Source: Pseudomonadota bacterium
GTDB lineage: Bacteria > Pseudomonadota > Alphaproteobacteria > Rhizobiales > Xanthobacteraceae
Assembly (NCBI GenBank): GCA_023386885.1
Contig: JAEWIX010000050.1
Location: forward strand, 1-50,912
DNA: 50,912 nucleotides
Direction of reading: 5' to 3'
In this document: positions 40,054 through 50,600 of the stretch, in pieces
Layout: each line of letters starts with the position of its first letter
Position numbering within the stretch: position 1 is the first letter of the stretch
The notes under the pieces: generated by a model
The model's input: only the letters and a program-made list of their open reading frames with translations
What the model was told of the DNA's origin: nothing
The model's database searches: none
Program-made: the position numbers and the translations under genes

Positions 40054-41711
40054 AGTTCGGACCGGCGAAACCCGAGGAAGCCGTCGGCGGCGTCACCGTT
40101 CACACGCTGCGCCAGGGTTCGCTTGTCATGAAGAAGGGCACCACCATCGGCCAGGCCGAGGTGGATGCGCTCAACGCCGCTGGAATTGAACAGATCGTCG
40201 TGGTTCGGCTCGAGGACGGCGACGTCTCCGAGGACGTTGCCGCCGCCGATATCGCCGGTGCCATTGCCAGCGACGGTGTGATGGTCGAGCGCGCGTTCAC
40301 CGGCCGCGCCAATCTGTTCGCGACCCGCCCCGGCGTGCTGGTGGTGGACCGCGATGCGGTGGACCGCATCAACAATGTCGACGAGGCCATCACCTTCGCG
40401 ACGCTTGCGGCTTACAAGCCGGTGGTCGAAGGCGAGATGATCGCGACCGTCAAGCTGATCCCGTTCGGCGTCGAAGGCAAGTTGCGCGATACCGCGGTGA
40501 AAGCAGCAGGTCGCGACGCGTTGCGTGTCGCGCCGTATATCATCAAGCGCATCGGCGTGGTGTCGACGATGCTGCCCGGCCTTGTGCCGAAGGTCATCGA
40601 CAAGACCTTGCGTGTCACCGCCGAGCGCCTCGCGCCGGCGGGAGCGAAGATCGTCGTTGAAAAGCGCGTGCCGCATGACGAAGAGGCGCTCGCCGCCGCG
40701 ATCGCGGAGGTTTTGAAGCTCGACGTCGAGATGGTGATCGTGTTCGGCGCATCCGCTATCGCGGATCGGCGCGACGTGATTCCGGCGGCGATCGTCGCCA
40801 ATGGCGGCACCGTCAATCATTTCGGCATGCCCGTGGATCCCGGCAATCTGCTGTTGCTCGGTGCCGCCGACGGCCGCCCGGTGATCGGCGCGCCGGGCTG
40901 TGCGCGCTCGCCGGTGGAAAATGGATTCGACTGGGTGTTGATGCGGATGCTGGCCGGGCTGCCGATCAAGCGTTCGGACATCACCGGCTTCGGCGTCGGA
41001 GGATTGCTGATGGAAATCGTCACCCGGCCACAGCCGCGCGTAGCCGAGCCCGCGCCCGCCGACAATGCCAAGGTCGCGGCGGTGGTGCTGGCCGCCGGCC
41101 GCTCGACCCGCATGGGCGGGCCGAACAAGATGCTGGCCGAACTCGGCGGCAAGCCGCTGGTGCGGATGGTGGCCGAGCAGGCGCTGGCGTCGAAAGCCTC
41201 GCCGGTAATCGTCGTCACCGGGCATCAGGCGGACGACGTGGAAAAGGCGCTCAAGGGTCTCAACGTCACCTTCGTGCGTAATCCGGATTTCGCCAGCGGT
41301 TTGGCAAGCTCGGTCAAGACCGGCATCGGCGCGGTGCCGACCGACGCGGCCGGCGCCATGGTCTGCCTCGGCGATATGCCGCTGATCGACGCCAGGCTGA
41401 TCGACAAGCTGATCGGTGCGTTTTCGCCGGAGCGCGGCAGCCTGATCGTGGTGCCGACCTGCGACGGCCGGCGCGGCAATCCGGTGCTGTGGTCGCGGCG
41501 TTTCTTCGGCGAGTTGATGGGGCTGTCCGGCGATATCGGCGGCCGGCATCTGGTCGATCATCACAGCGAGGCGGTGGTGGAAGTGCCGGTCGATGGCGAC
41601 GGCGCCTTCCTCGATATCGACACGCCGCAGGTGCTGGAAGTGGTGCAGCGCGCGGCGCAGACCGATGCGCCGCCGACCCAACCGCGCATGCCCTCGCGCT
41701 CGCCGGGCTGA
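40050..41711 (+). CDS. Molybdopterin-binding/nucleotidyltransferase fusion (MocA-like)
   Basis: A 553-residue fusion. Residues about 1-335 form a molybdopterin-binding domain of the MoeA/CinA type (FGASAIADRRDVIPAAI and GNLLLLGAADGRPVIGAPGCARS). From about residue 345 comes an NTP-transferase domain with VVLAAGRSTRMGGPNKML and CLGDMPLID, as in MocA CTP:molybdopterin cytidylyltransferase. Together they would make the dinucleotide form of the cofactor required by CO dehydrogenase and xanthine-oxidase-type enzymes. Its ATG shares ATGA with the XdhC gene. It closes the cox cluster. Confidence 0.88.
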   Translation: MKFGPAKPEEAVGGVTVHTLRQGSLVMKKGTTIGQAEVDALNAAGIEQIVVVRLEDGDVSEDVAAADIAGAIASDGVMVERAFTGRANLFATRPGVLVVDRDAVDRINNVDEAITFATLAAYKPVVEGEMIATVKLIPFGVEGKLRDTAVKAAGRDALRVAPYIIKRIGVVSTMLPGLVPKVIDKTLRVTAERLAPAGAKIVVEKRVPHDEEALAAAIAEVLKLDVEMVIVFGASAIADRRDVIPAAIVANGGTVNHFGMPVDPGNLLLLGAADGRPVIGAPGCARSPVENGFDWVLMRMLAGLPIKRSDITGFGVGGLLMEIVTRPQPRVAEPAPADNAKVAAVVLAAGRSTRMGGPNKMLAELGGKPLVRMVAEQALASKASPVIVVTGHQADDVEKALKGLNVTFVRNPDFASGLASSVKTGIGAVPTDAAGAMVCLGDMPLIDARLIDKLIGAFSPERGSLIVVPTCDGRRGNPVLWSRRFFGELMGLSGDIGGRHLVDHHSEAVVEVPVDGDGAFLDIDTPQVLEVVQRAAQTDAPPTQPRMPSRSPG

Positions 41712-41780
41712 TTGATCCGTTCACCAGTTTGAAACATCCGCCCCTTAGCATTTCTCTCGCTGAGGATTTTGGGGGTGGGG

Positions 41781-42185
41781 ATGTTGTCACGACGCGTTGC
41801 CGCGCGCCGTTTTTCGGTGTTGTCGAAGTCGCTTTGGAGCGCCGTTCTCGGACTGGTGCTGATCGGATCGGCGCTCGCGCCGTCCCATGCGGCCGGGGCC
41901 TTTGCCGTCGGCAAATGCGGCGCTTACGGCAAGGCCATCGATTATGCCGGCGTCAGCGAGGCCAAGGCAGCAGCGCGCAAGAACTGCGTGGGCGATTGCA
42001 CCACCGTCACCATGAAGCGCGCTTGCGCTGCGCTCTCGATCGACATGACCAATCCCTGCGGCGCCCATGGCTATGCGGTGGAGCCGCGCATTTCCGCGTC
42101 GCTCAACAGTGCCACGCGCAAATGCTACGAGTTCGGTGGCAAGGAATGCGTCATCCGCGCCTGGGCCTGCGACGCGCGCGGCTGA
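41781..42185 (+). CDS. Secreted DUF4189 Cys-rich protein
   Basis: A 134-residue exported protein: Arg-rich N-terminus, a hydrophobic signal core (SAVLGLVLIGSALAPSHA), cleavage near residue 37. The mature domain begins AGAFAVGKCGAYG and has eight cysteines, enough for four disulphides, with CGAHGYAVEPRIS near the middle. It fits DUF4189 (PF13827), a family of unknown function. I take ATG 41781; TTG 41769 and GTG 41775 are also possible. It is separate from the cox cluster. Confidence 0.75.
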   Translation: MLSRRVAARRFSVLSKSLWSAVLGLVLIGSALAPSHAAGAFAVGKCGAYGKAIDYAGVSEAKAAARKNCVGDCTTVTMKRACAALSIDMTNPCGAHGYAVEPRISASLNSATRKCYEFGGKECVIRAWACDARG

Positions 42186-42330
42186 CGCGCTTTCACGACA
42201 ACGCAGCAATTTCGATTCCGCGCGGCTCGCGACCGAATGTCGCTTGCGCGATGGATGCCGAACCGCGAAGCTGACGATCATCGCACGACCTACAAAACAA
42301 AATGCGACACGATCGCGAACGAGGTGAGGC

Positions 42331-43083
42331 ATGGCTCAGGATTTCGCTGCCGGGAACTACCGCTTCATTCCCGCCGTCTTTCAATTCTCCAGCGGCGTCG
42401 CGGCGCAGCCGGGATTCGAGATCGAGCGGGTGCGGTTCGACAAGCCGGTGCCGCTGGCCGAAGGGTTTCGACGCGCCGCCGAGATGATGCGCGCGGCGAA
42501 CCGGCCGCTGACGGCGTTCTGCGCCTGTGAGCTGCGTTCGCCCGGTGCGTTCAGCGAGGCGGGCTTTCGCGCCTTCAACGAACACTACGTCAAGACGCTG
42601 GCGGAGTGGGGCCTGTTCGACGGCAGCGTCAACAGCATCAATCCGGTGGCGCGCAGCAATGTGTGTCCGGAGATCGATCCGCCAGCCGAGCCGGTGTTCT
42701 ATGCGTTTTCGTTCACGCGGCCGGCGAGCGATGCGCGCCCGACCTTCGTGATCGCCGGCGGTGCGGAAGCGCGCGGCGGCAGTGCGCCATACCCGGAGCG
42801 CATCGTGCGCTATCGCGATCTCAGCGCCGAGGGCCTGCGCGAAAAGGTCAGCTTCGTGATCGGCGATATCGGACGGCGCCTTGCCGCGCTCGACGCCGGC
42901 TGGAGCGACACCACGGCAACGCAGGTCTATACCGTGCATGACTTCCATCCGTTTGCGGCCGACGAACTGGTGCGCGCTAACGCCGCGCGGTCCGGCATGA
43001 CATGGCACTTCGCGCGGCCCCCGGTGATCGATCTTGAATTCGAGGTGGATTGTCGGCGCGTGATGCGTGAGACCGTGATCTGA
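42331..43083 (+). CDS. ~250-residue protein, CnbZ (2-aminomuconate deaminase)-like
   Basis: A 250-residue soluble protein with the beginning MAQDFAAGNYRFIPAVFQFSSGVAAQPGFEIERVRF and the later segments FCACELRSPGAFSEAGFRAFN and VYTVHDFHPFAADEL. From memory this resembles the CnbZ group of amino(chloro)muconate deaminases or a double RidA-like fold, but I cannot search. ATG 42331 follows GAGGTGAGGC, an excellent ribosome site. It is followed after three bases by a DadA-like FAD oxidoreductase, so the two are one transcriptional unit. Confidence 0.7.
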   Translation: MAQDFAAGNYRFIPAVFQFSSGVAAQPGFEIERVRFDKPVPLAEGFRRAAEMMRAANRPLTAFCACELRSPGAFSEAGFRAFNEHYVKTLAEWGLFDGSVNSINPVARSNVCPEIDPPAEPVFYAFSFTRPASDARPTFVIAGGAEARGGSAPYPERIVRYRDLSAEGLREKVSFVIGDIGRRLAALDAGWSDTTATQVYTVHDFHPFAADELVRANAARSGMTWHFARPPVIDLEFEVDCRRVMRETVI

Positions 43084-43086
43084 ACA

Positions 43087-44346
43087 ATGGCCGGGCAGCG
43101 CGCGGATGTGATGGTGCTGGGCGCCGGCATGGTCGGGGTCTCGGCGGCGTTGCATCTGCAGAAGCGCGGGCGCGATGTCGTGCTGATCGACAAGCACGGC
43201 GCGGCCGGCGAGGAAACCAGCTTCGGCAATGCCGGGCTGATCGAGCGCGCGTCGGTGTTTCCCTACATGTTTCCGCGCGATCTCACGCACATCCTGCGTT
43301 ACGCGCTGAATCGCTCCACCGAGTCCCATTATCACCTCTCGGCTTTACCGACGGTGCTGCCGTGGCTGTGGCGCTATTTCCGCGCCTCGACGCCAGAAGG
43401 CGCGCTGCGCAGTGCGCGCGCGGCGCTGCCGTTGATCGAACGCAGCCTGGCCGAGCACGAGGCGCTGATCGAAGAAGCCGGCGCGCCGGAGTTGCTGCGC
43501 CGAACCGGCTGGATCAAGCTGTTTCGCTCGCAGGCGTCGCTTGACAAGGGTGTGGCCGATCTGGAGCGCGCGCGACAATTCGCCGGCATCACCGCAGATG
43601 TGCTCGATCCGGCCGCGATCGAGGCGCGGGAGCCGCATCTTGCCGGCAGCTTCAGTGGTGCGATCCATTGGGGCGCACCAGGTTTCGTGCCGGACCCCGG
43701 CAAGCTCGCCAAGACATATGCGGACCTGTTCGTGCGCAACGGCGGGCGGTTTCTAAGCGGCGACGCGCGCACCCTCGAACAGGATAGCAGCGGCTGGCGG
43801 GTGCGCGATGCGCAAGGCAATGCGGTGATTGCGCGCGAAGCGGTGGTGGCGCTGGGGCCGTGGTCGGACCTCGTGTTCCGACCGCTCGGTTACAATATCC
43901 CGCTCGGCATCAAGCGCGGTTATCACCGTCACTATACACCGCGCGGCAACGCGGTGCTCAATCATCCGGTGCTCGACGCCGATCGCGGTTTCCTGCTGGC
44001 GCCGATGAATCGCGGCATTCGCCTGACCACCGGCGCGGAGTTTGCCCGGCTCGATGCGCCGCCGACGCCGGTGCAACTCGAACGCGCGCTGCCGACGGCC
44101 CGCGATCTGTTTCCGCTGGGCGAGAGCGTCGATTCGAAACCCTGGATGGGCGCGCGGCCATGCCTGCCGGACATGCTGCCGGTGATCGGTCAGGCGCCGC
44201 GCCATCGCGGGTTGTGGTTCGATTTCGGCCACCATCACCATGGCCTCACCCTCGGCCCCGCCACCGGGCGATTGCTGGCCGAAATGATGACGGGGGAGGC
44301 GTCTTTCGCCGACCCAAAGCCGTTTGCGGCCGAGCGTTTCGATTAA
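43087..44346 (+). CDS. FAD-dependent D-amino-acid dehydrogenase-like oxidoreductase
   Basis: A 419-residue DAO/DadA-family flavoprotein. The dinucleotide-binding motif is VLGAGMVGVSAALHL (GxGxxG at residues 12-17). SFGNAGLIERASVFPYMFP follows the FAD-proximal region, and the C-terminal DAO domain has GARPCLPDMLPVIG and HHHHGLTLGPATGRLLAE. Members oxidise D-amino acids or other secondary and primary amines; the substrate here is unclear. The gap to the preceding gene is three bases, so co-translation is likely. Confidence 0.88.
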   Translation: MAGQRADVMVLGAGMVGVSAALHLQKRGRDVVLIDKHGAAGEETSFGNAGLIERASVFPYMFPRDLTHILRYALNRSTESHYHLSALPTVLPWLWRYFRASTPEGALRSARAALPLIERSLAEHEALIEEAGAPELLRRTGWIKLFRSQASLDKGVADLERARQFAGITADVLDPAAIEAREPHLAGSFSGAIHWGAPGFVPDPGKLAKTYADLFVRNGGRFLSGDARTLEQDSSGWRVRDAQGNAVIAREAVVALGPWSDLVFRPLGYNIPLGIKRGYHRHYTPRGNAVLNHPVLDADRGFLLAPMNRGIRLTTGAEFARLDAPPTPVQLERALPTARDLFPLGESVDSKPWMGARPCLPDMLPVIGQAPRHRGLWFDFGHHHHGLTLGPATGRLLAEMMTGEASFADPKPFAAERFD

Positions 44347-44473
44347 CGGTCGTGTGCGATAACGGCTCGATCATCCGCCCGTGCGGCTTGCATCGGCGCG
44401 GGCGACATGGCGATACTGCCCGTCAGGATGGCCGCACGGGGCATGCTGTGAAACCGGTTTCAGGAGCGACGAT

Positions 44474-44722
44474 ATGAAAGTCACGATCGAGGTTGATTGC
44501 ACCCCGCTGGAGGCGCGCGAATTCATGGGCCTGCCCGACGTGCAGCCGATGCAGACCGCGATGATGGACAAGCTTCAGGAGCGGATGTCGAACACCATCG
44601 ATCAGTTCTCGCCGGAAGCCATCATGCAGAACTGGTTCATGTTCGATCCGAAGATGGCCGGGCGCATTCAGGACATGTTCGCCAACATGGCCGGGCTCGG
44701 CACCGGACGCACCAAGACGTGA
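44474..44722 (+). CDS. DUF6489 small protein
   Basis: An 82-residue acidic protein: MKVTIEVDCTPLEAREFMGLPDVQPMQ at the start, then a Met-rich helical middle (MMDKLQERMSN) and MQNWFMFDPKMAGRIQDMF. It matches the alphaproteobacterial DUF6489 pattern from memory. It has no signal peptide and unknown function. ATG 44474 follows CAGGAGCGACGAT. It lies ahead of the WS/DGAT gene by 210 bp. Confidence 0.72.
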   Translation: MKVTIEVDCTPLEAREFMGLPDVQPMQTAMMDKLQERMSNTIDQFSPEAIMQNWFMFDPKMAGRIQDMFANMAGLGTGRTKT

Positions 44723-44932
44723 CGTTGTGTTGACGCCAAGCCGGCTCAAGGGCCGAAGGCCGCGCCGGTTCGGGGCCGAGCAGGGGCGGTAACGGGTGAG
44801 GGCCGCGCGGTTTTGTCGTTTCGGGACCGGCGGTGTCCGCGGCGATTGCCGTTGCAAATCGCTCGCGGAAAAAGGCACAATCGAACCAGAACGCTGCCAA
44901 GGCGTCCAACTATCCTGACATGAGGAAGACGC

Positions 44933-46480
44933 ATGAGCGGCGCCAAGAAGCTGTCCTCTCTGGACGCATCGTTTCTGTATTACGAAACCCCCGAGATGCC
45001 GATGCACGTCGGCAGCATCGCGATCTTCCGACTGCCGGAAGGCTATGACGGCAATTTCTTCGAAGACTTCAAGGCGATGATCGCCTCGCGGCTGCACATC
45101 GCGCCGATCCTGAAGTCGCGTCTGGAAAAAGCCCCGCTCGATATCGATCACCCGAGCTGGATTGAGGACGATCAGTTCGACATCGACCGCCATATCTTTC
45201 GCGGCAGCCTGCCGGCGCCGTATGACCGCGCGACGCTGGAACGCATCGTCGGCTGGATGCACGCCAAGCTGCTGAACCGCGCGCGGCCGCTTTGGGAGTT
45301 CTATGTTTTTGAGGGCATGAAGGACAACGAGATCGGTCTCTACTCGAAGATGCATCATGCCTGCATCGATGGCGGCGCTGGCGCGGCGCTGACCGGCATG
45401 ATCTACGACGTCACAAAGGTGCCGCGCGAAGTGCCCGAGCCGCCGACGCGGCGCAAGGATGCGCCGGAGCCGCGCGAGATGGCGGCGAACTTCCTCAACT
45501 CTTATCAGGAAATGTGGCGGCAGGGATTCGAAGGCTCCGGCTTCTCCAAGGGCATCGAATTGCCGCGCTCGGGCAAGAGCGATCTCGGCTCGGTGCTGTT
45601 CGACAACGCCATGTTCCAGATCGAAAGTGCGGTGCGCTTCGTCGGCAGCGTGCCGACCATGCTCAAGAGCCTGTCGGAAGTCGCCAGCAAGGTCGCCGAT
45701 CCGGCATCGCGCGCCAGCCTCGAGCGCATGGCGTCGCCGCCGACCATCCTCAACAAGTCGATCTCTTCGGAGCGTAGCTTCGCGGGCGTCTCGATTTCGC
45801 TGTCGCAGGCCAAGGCGCTGGCGAAGCGCTCCGGCGGCAAGCTCAACGACGTGGTGCTGGCGCTCTCCAGCGGCGTGGTGCGGCGCTATCTGCTCAGCCA
45901 GAACGCGCTGCCCAACAAATCGCTGACGGCGGGCGTGCCGATTTCGCTGCGCGAGGAGGGCAATGCCGACTCCAACAACCAGGTGTTCGGCATGATCTGT
46001 TCGCTCGCGAGCGACATCGCCGATCCCAAGGCGCGGCTGGAAGCGATCATGGCGCAGTCCACCAAGTCGAAGGAAATGTCGCATCCGCTGCGGGCGCTGA
46101 TGCCGCAGATTTCCAACATCTCGATGCTGGGTGCGCCGATCATGGTGCAGATCCTGGCGCTACTCTACAGCCGCTCGAACCTCTCCGACGTGCTGCCACC
46201 GGCGGTGAACATCACCGTGTCCAACGTGCCGGGACCACGGCAGACGCTGTATGCCGTCGGCGCCGAGCTTCTGCATATCTTCCCGGTGTCGATCGCGGCG
46301 CACGGCGTTGCGCTCAACATCACCGTGCAGAGCTATCGCGACAATCTCGACTTCGGATTCATCGCCGGCGCCAACATCATCCCGCATGTGCAGGTGCTGG
46401 CCAATATGCTTCCCGAGGAACTGGCGGCACTGGAAGCTGCCTACGCATCGGCGCCCGATGCGCCCCGCGCTGCAAGCTGA
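44933..46480 (+). CDS. Wax ester synthase/diacylglycerol O-acyltransferase (WS/DGAT)
   Basis: A 515-residue bacterial WS/DGAT that uses acyl-CoA to esterify fatty alcohols or diacylglycerols. The N-terminal LSSLDASFLYYETPEMPMHVG, the catalytic HHACIDGG (His-His-Ala-Cys-Ile-Asp-Gly, H141-H142 and D146), and the C-terminal NITVSNVPGP segment are diagnostic. Length is normal. ATG 44933 follows GAGGAAGACGC. The downstream epoxide hydrolase starts 12 bases after its stop. Confidence 0.92.
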   Translation: MSGAKKLSSLDASFLYYETPEMPMHVGSIAIFRLPEGYDGNFFEDFKAMIASRLHIAPILKSRLEKAPLDIDHPSWIEDDQFDIDRHIFRGSLPAPYDRATLERIVGWMHAKLLNRARPLWEFYVFEGMKDNEIGLYSKMHHACIDGGAGAALTGMIYDVTKVPREVPEPPTRRKDAPEPREMAANFLNSYQEMWRQGFEGSGFSKGIELPRSGKSDLGSVLFDNAMFQIESAVRFVGSVPTMLKSLSEVASKVADPASRASLERMASPPTILNKSISSERSFAGVSISLSQAKALAKRSGGKLNDVVLALSSGVVRRYLLSQNALPNKSLTAGVPISLREEGNADSNNQVFGMICSLASDIADPKARLEAIMAQSTKSKEMSHPLRALMPQISNISMLGAPIMVQILALLYSRSNLSDVLPPAVNITVSNVPGPRQTLYAVGAELLHIFPVSIAAHGVALNITVQSYRDNLDFGFIAGANIIPHVQVLANMLPEELAALEAAYASAPDAPRAAS

Positions 46481-46492
46481 ACGGAGCCGTCG

Positions 46493-47485
46493 ATGATCGA
46501 GATGCCGCCGCTGCAATTCGCGCAGACGAACGGAATTCGCATGGGCTACTACGAGGCGGGTCCGAAGTCCGACGCGCCGCCGATGGTGCTGTGTCACGGC
46601 TGGCCGGAAATGGCGTTCTCGTGGCGGCACCAGATCAAGGCGCTGAGCGAGGCGGGCATCCGCGTCATCGCGCCGGACCAGCGCGGCTACGGCGCCACCG
46701 ACCGGCCCGAAAAGGTCGAGGACTACGATCTCGATCATCTCACCGGCGATCTGGTCGGGCTGCTCGATCACTTGAACATCGACAAGGCGATCTTCGTCGG
46801 TCACGACTGGGGCGGGTTCGTGGTGTGGCAGATGCCGCTGCGCCATCCCTCGCGCGTCGCCGGCGTGGTCGGCGTCAACACGCCGCACGCCGACCGCGCG
46901 CCGGCCGATCCGATTGCGCTGTATCGCAAGCGGTTCGGCGACAGCATGTACATCGTGCAGTTTCAGGACCCGGCGCGGCATCCGGATCGCATCTTCGGCA
47001 GCAAGGTGGCTGAGACGTTCGACTTCTTCATGCGCAAGCCGATGCCGCGCAAGGACAAGCCGCCGGAGGCTGCGACCGCGGGTATCGGTGCGTCGTCGAA
47101 GTTGAACATGGCGTTCCCGCAGATGGTGGAGGGCTACAACGGCAGCCACGATCCGCGCCAGAAAATCCTGTCGCCTGAGGAGATGAAGGTGTTTGTCGAT
47201 ACCTTTACCCGCACCGGCTTCACCGGCGGCATCAACTGGTATCGCAACATGAGCCGCAACTGGGAGCGCGCGGCGACGCTCGACCATACCGTGCGGGTGC
47301 CGTCGCTGATGGTGATGGCGGAGGACGACGCGGTGCTGCCGCCATCCGCCGCCGACGGCATGGAAAAGATCATTCCCGATCTCGAAAAATATCTGATCCG
47401 CAACAGCGGCCACTGGACCCAGCAGGAGCAGCCGGAAGAGTTGAGCGCCAAGCTGATCGAGTGGCGGCGGCGGAAATTTGGCTAG
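46493..47485 (+). CDS. Epoxide-hydrolase-like alpha/beta hydrolase
   Basis: A 330-residue alpha/beta hydrolase of the soluble epoxide hydrolase type. The oxyanion motif is HGWPE (35-39), the nucleophile is Asp in GHDWGG (D105), and the final His is in NSGHWTQQEQP. Epoxide-positioning tyrosines are plausible in the cap. ATG 46493 follows CGGAGCCGTCG. It lies between WS/DGAT and the P450-reductase gene, consistent with opening epoxy-fatty acids, but a 109-bp palindrome separates it from the latter. Confidence 0.88.
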   Translation: MIEMPPLQFAQTNGIRMGYYEAGPKSDAPPMVLCHGWPEMAFSWRHQIKALSEAGIRVIAPDQRGYGATDRPEKVEDYDLDHLTGDLVGLLDHLNIDKAIFVGHDWGGFVVWQMPLRHPSRVAGVVGVNTPHADRAPADPIALYRKRFGDSMYIVQFQDPARHPDRIFGSKVAETFDFFMRKPMPRKDKPPEAATAGIGASSKLNMAFPQMVEGYNGSHDPRQKILSPEEMKVFVDTFTRTGFTGGINWYRNMSRNWERAATLDHTVRVPSLMVMAEDDAVLPPSAADGMEKIIPDLEKYLIRNSGHWTQQEQPEELSAKLIEWRRRKFG

Positions 47486-47486
47486 T

Positions 47487-47595
47487 CGTCATCCTGAGGT
47501 GCGAACCGGCAGGCGCGCCTCGAAGGATGACTGAACGACATTGTAAGTCGCCATCCTTCGAGACGCGCGCTGGCAGCGCGCTCCTCAGGATGACG
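47487..47595. repeat. CGTCATCCTGAG-type palindromic element
   Basis: The outer arms CGTCATCCTGAG (47487-47498) and CTCAGGATGACG (47584-47595) are perfect. An inner stem pairs CTCGAAGGATG (47519-47529) with CATCCTTCGAG (47552-47562). The same outer arm recurs at 32918 and in part at 37759. Confidence 0.85.
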
Positions 47596-47618
47596 GCGCA
47601 GGCGAGGAGATGATTTCG

Positions 47619-50600
47619 ATGGCATCGACAAACTTACTGGATCCGATCCCGCATCCGCCGAAGAAGCCGGTGGTGGGCAACATGCTGTCGATCGATGCCA
47701 CGTCGCCGATCCAGCATCTGACCCAACTCGCCAAGGAGTTGGGGCCGATCTACTGGCTCGACATGATGGGCAAGCCGATGGTGGTCGTCTCCGGCCATGA
47801 CCTCATCGAGGAACTGAGCGACGAGAAGCGCTTCGACAAGGTGGTGCGCGGTGCGCTGCGCCGGGTGCGTGCGGTCGGCGGCGACGGATTGTTCACCGCC
47901 GACACCAGGGAGCCGAACTGGGGCAAGGCGCACAACATTCTGTTGCAGCCGTTCGGCAACCGCGCGATGCAGTCCTATCACCCGAGCATGGTCGATATTG
48001 CCGAACAACTCGTGAAGAAGTGGGAACGGCTCAACGCCGACGAGGAAATCGACGTCGTGCACGACATGACGGCGCTGACGCTCGACACCATCGGGCTATG
48101 CGGTTTCGACTATCGCTTCAACTCGTTCTATCGTCGTGACTATCATCCGTTCGTCGAGGCGCTGGTGCGCTCGCTCGAAACCATCATGATGACGCGCGGG
48201 CTGCCGCTCGAAAAAGTCTGGATGCAGAAGCGCAACCGCGACCTCACCGCCGACGTCGAATTCATGAACAAGATGGTCGACGACGTCATCGCGGCGCGGC
48301 GCGACGGCGGCGATACCGAATCCAAGAAGGACATGCTCAATGCGATGCTGACCGGCGTCGACAAGGCGACCGGTGAACAGCTCGACGACGTCAACATCCG
48401 CTACCAGATCAACACGTTCCTGATCGCCGGGCATGAAACGACCAGCGGCCTGCTGTCCTACGCGATCTACGCGCTGCTCAAGCATCCCGACGTGCTGAAG
48501 AAGGCATATGAGGAAGTCGATCGCGTATTCGGATCGGACGTCAATGTTCGGCCGACGTCGCAGCAGGTCATGCATCTGACCTACATCACGCAGATATTGA
48601 AAGAAGCATTGCGGCTGTGGCCGCCGGCGCCGGCCTACGGCATCTCGCCGCTGCAGGACGAAACCATCGGCGGCAAGTACAAGCTGCGGAAGGGCACCTT
48701 CGTCACCGTTCTGGTGACGGCGCTGCATCGCGATCCGTCAGTGTGGGGACCGAACCCGGATGTGTTCGACCCGGAAAACTTCAGTCGCGAGGCGGAGGCC
48801 AAGCGCCCCGTCAACGCCTGGAAGCCGTTCGGTAACGGCCAGCGCGCCTGTATCGGGCGCGGCTTCGCGATGCACGAGGCGGCGCTCGCACTCGGCATGA
48901 TCCTGCAGCGCTTCAAGATGATCGATCACAAGCGCTACCAGATGCATCTGAAGGAAACGCTGACGATCAAGCCGGAAGGCTTCAAGATCAAGGTGCGCCC
49001 GCGTCCCGACAGCGAGCGCACCGGCAAGGGACCGGCTGCGACCGCCGCGAAGCCCGCGGCGCCTGTTGCGCAGGCGCAGACGCGGCCCGGCCACAACACG
49101 CCGCTGCTGGTGCTCTACGGCTCCAATCTCGGCACCGCCGAAGACATGGCGACGCGTGTGGCCGATCTGGCCGGGATCAACGGCTTCGCCACCAGGCTGG
49201 CATCGCTGGACGACGCGGTCGGCAACCTGCCGAAGGATGGCGGCGTGCTGATCTTCTGCGCGTCCTATAACGGCGCGCCGCCGGACAATGCGACGGAGTT
49301 CGTCAAGTGGCTGCAAGGCGATTTGCCGAAGGACGCTTTCGCCGGCGTCAAATATGCGGTGTTCGGCTGCGGCAACAGCGACTGGGCGGCGACCTATCAG
49401 TCGGTGCCACGCCTGATCGACGAACAACTCGCGGCGCACGGCGCGACCAACGTGTTCGAGCGCGGCGAGGGCAACGCGCGCGAGGACCTCGACGGCCAGT
49501 TCGATGCGTGGTTCGCCAAGCTCGGTCCGAAAGCTGTCAAGGCGCTCGGCATCGACGCCAAGTTCAGTCGCAGCGCCGACGATGCGCCGCTGTACCAGAT
49601 CGAGCCGGTGGCGCCGACCGTGCTCAACACCGTGGCCGGACTTGGCGGCGCGGTGGCGATGAAGGTGCTCTCCAACACCGAACTGCAGAACCGGTCCGGC
49701 CCGAATGCGTCGACGCGTTCGACAAGGCATGTCGAGGTGGAGTTGCCGCCCGGCACCACGTATCGCGCCGGCGATCACCTCAGTGTCATTCCGCGCAACG
49801 ATCCGGCGCTGGTGGATTCGGTGGCGCGCCGCTTCGGCTTCCTGCCGACCGATCAAATCCGCTTGCAGGTGCCGGAAGGCCGCCGCGCGCAACTGCCAGT
49901 GGGGCAATCGATCTCGGTCGGGCGGTTGCTCGGCGAGTTCGTCGAGTTACAGCAGATCGCAACCCGCAAGCAGATCCAGATCATGGCGGAGAATACCCGC
50001 TGCCCCATGAGTAAGCCGAAGCTGCTCGGCCTCGTCGGCGACGATGCAGAATCGCAGGAGCGCTATCGCAGCGAGGTGATGGCGAAACGCAAGTCAGTGT
50101 TCGACCTGATGGAGGAATTCCCGGCCTGCGACCTGCCGTTCCACGCCTATCTGGAAATGCTGTCGCTGCTGGCGCCGCGCTACTACTCGATCTCGTCCTC
50201 GCCGTTGGTAGAGCCGAGCCGTTGCAGCGCCACCATCGGCGTGGTGGAGGGGCCGGCGGCGTCGGGCCGGGGCACCTACAAGGGCATCTGCTCGAACTAC
50301 ATGGGCGGGCGCCGCGCCGGCGACACCGTGTATGCGTCGGTGCGCGAAACCAAGGCGGGCTTCCGGCTTCCCGAGAATCCGGCGACGCCGATCATCATGA
50401 TCGGCCCCGGCACCGGGCTCGCGCCGTTCCGCGCCTTCCTGCAGGAGCGCGCGGCGATGATGGCGCAGGACATTCAACTCGGTCCGTCGATGCTGTTCTT
50501 CGGCTGCCGTCATCCGGAGCAGGATTATCTGTACGCCGATGAGTTGAAGGATTTCGCAGACGAGGGCATCACCGAACTGCACGTCGCCTTTTCGCGCGCA

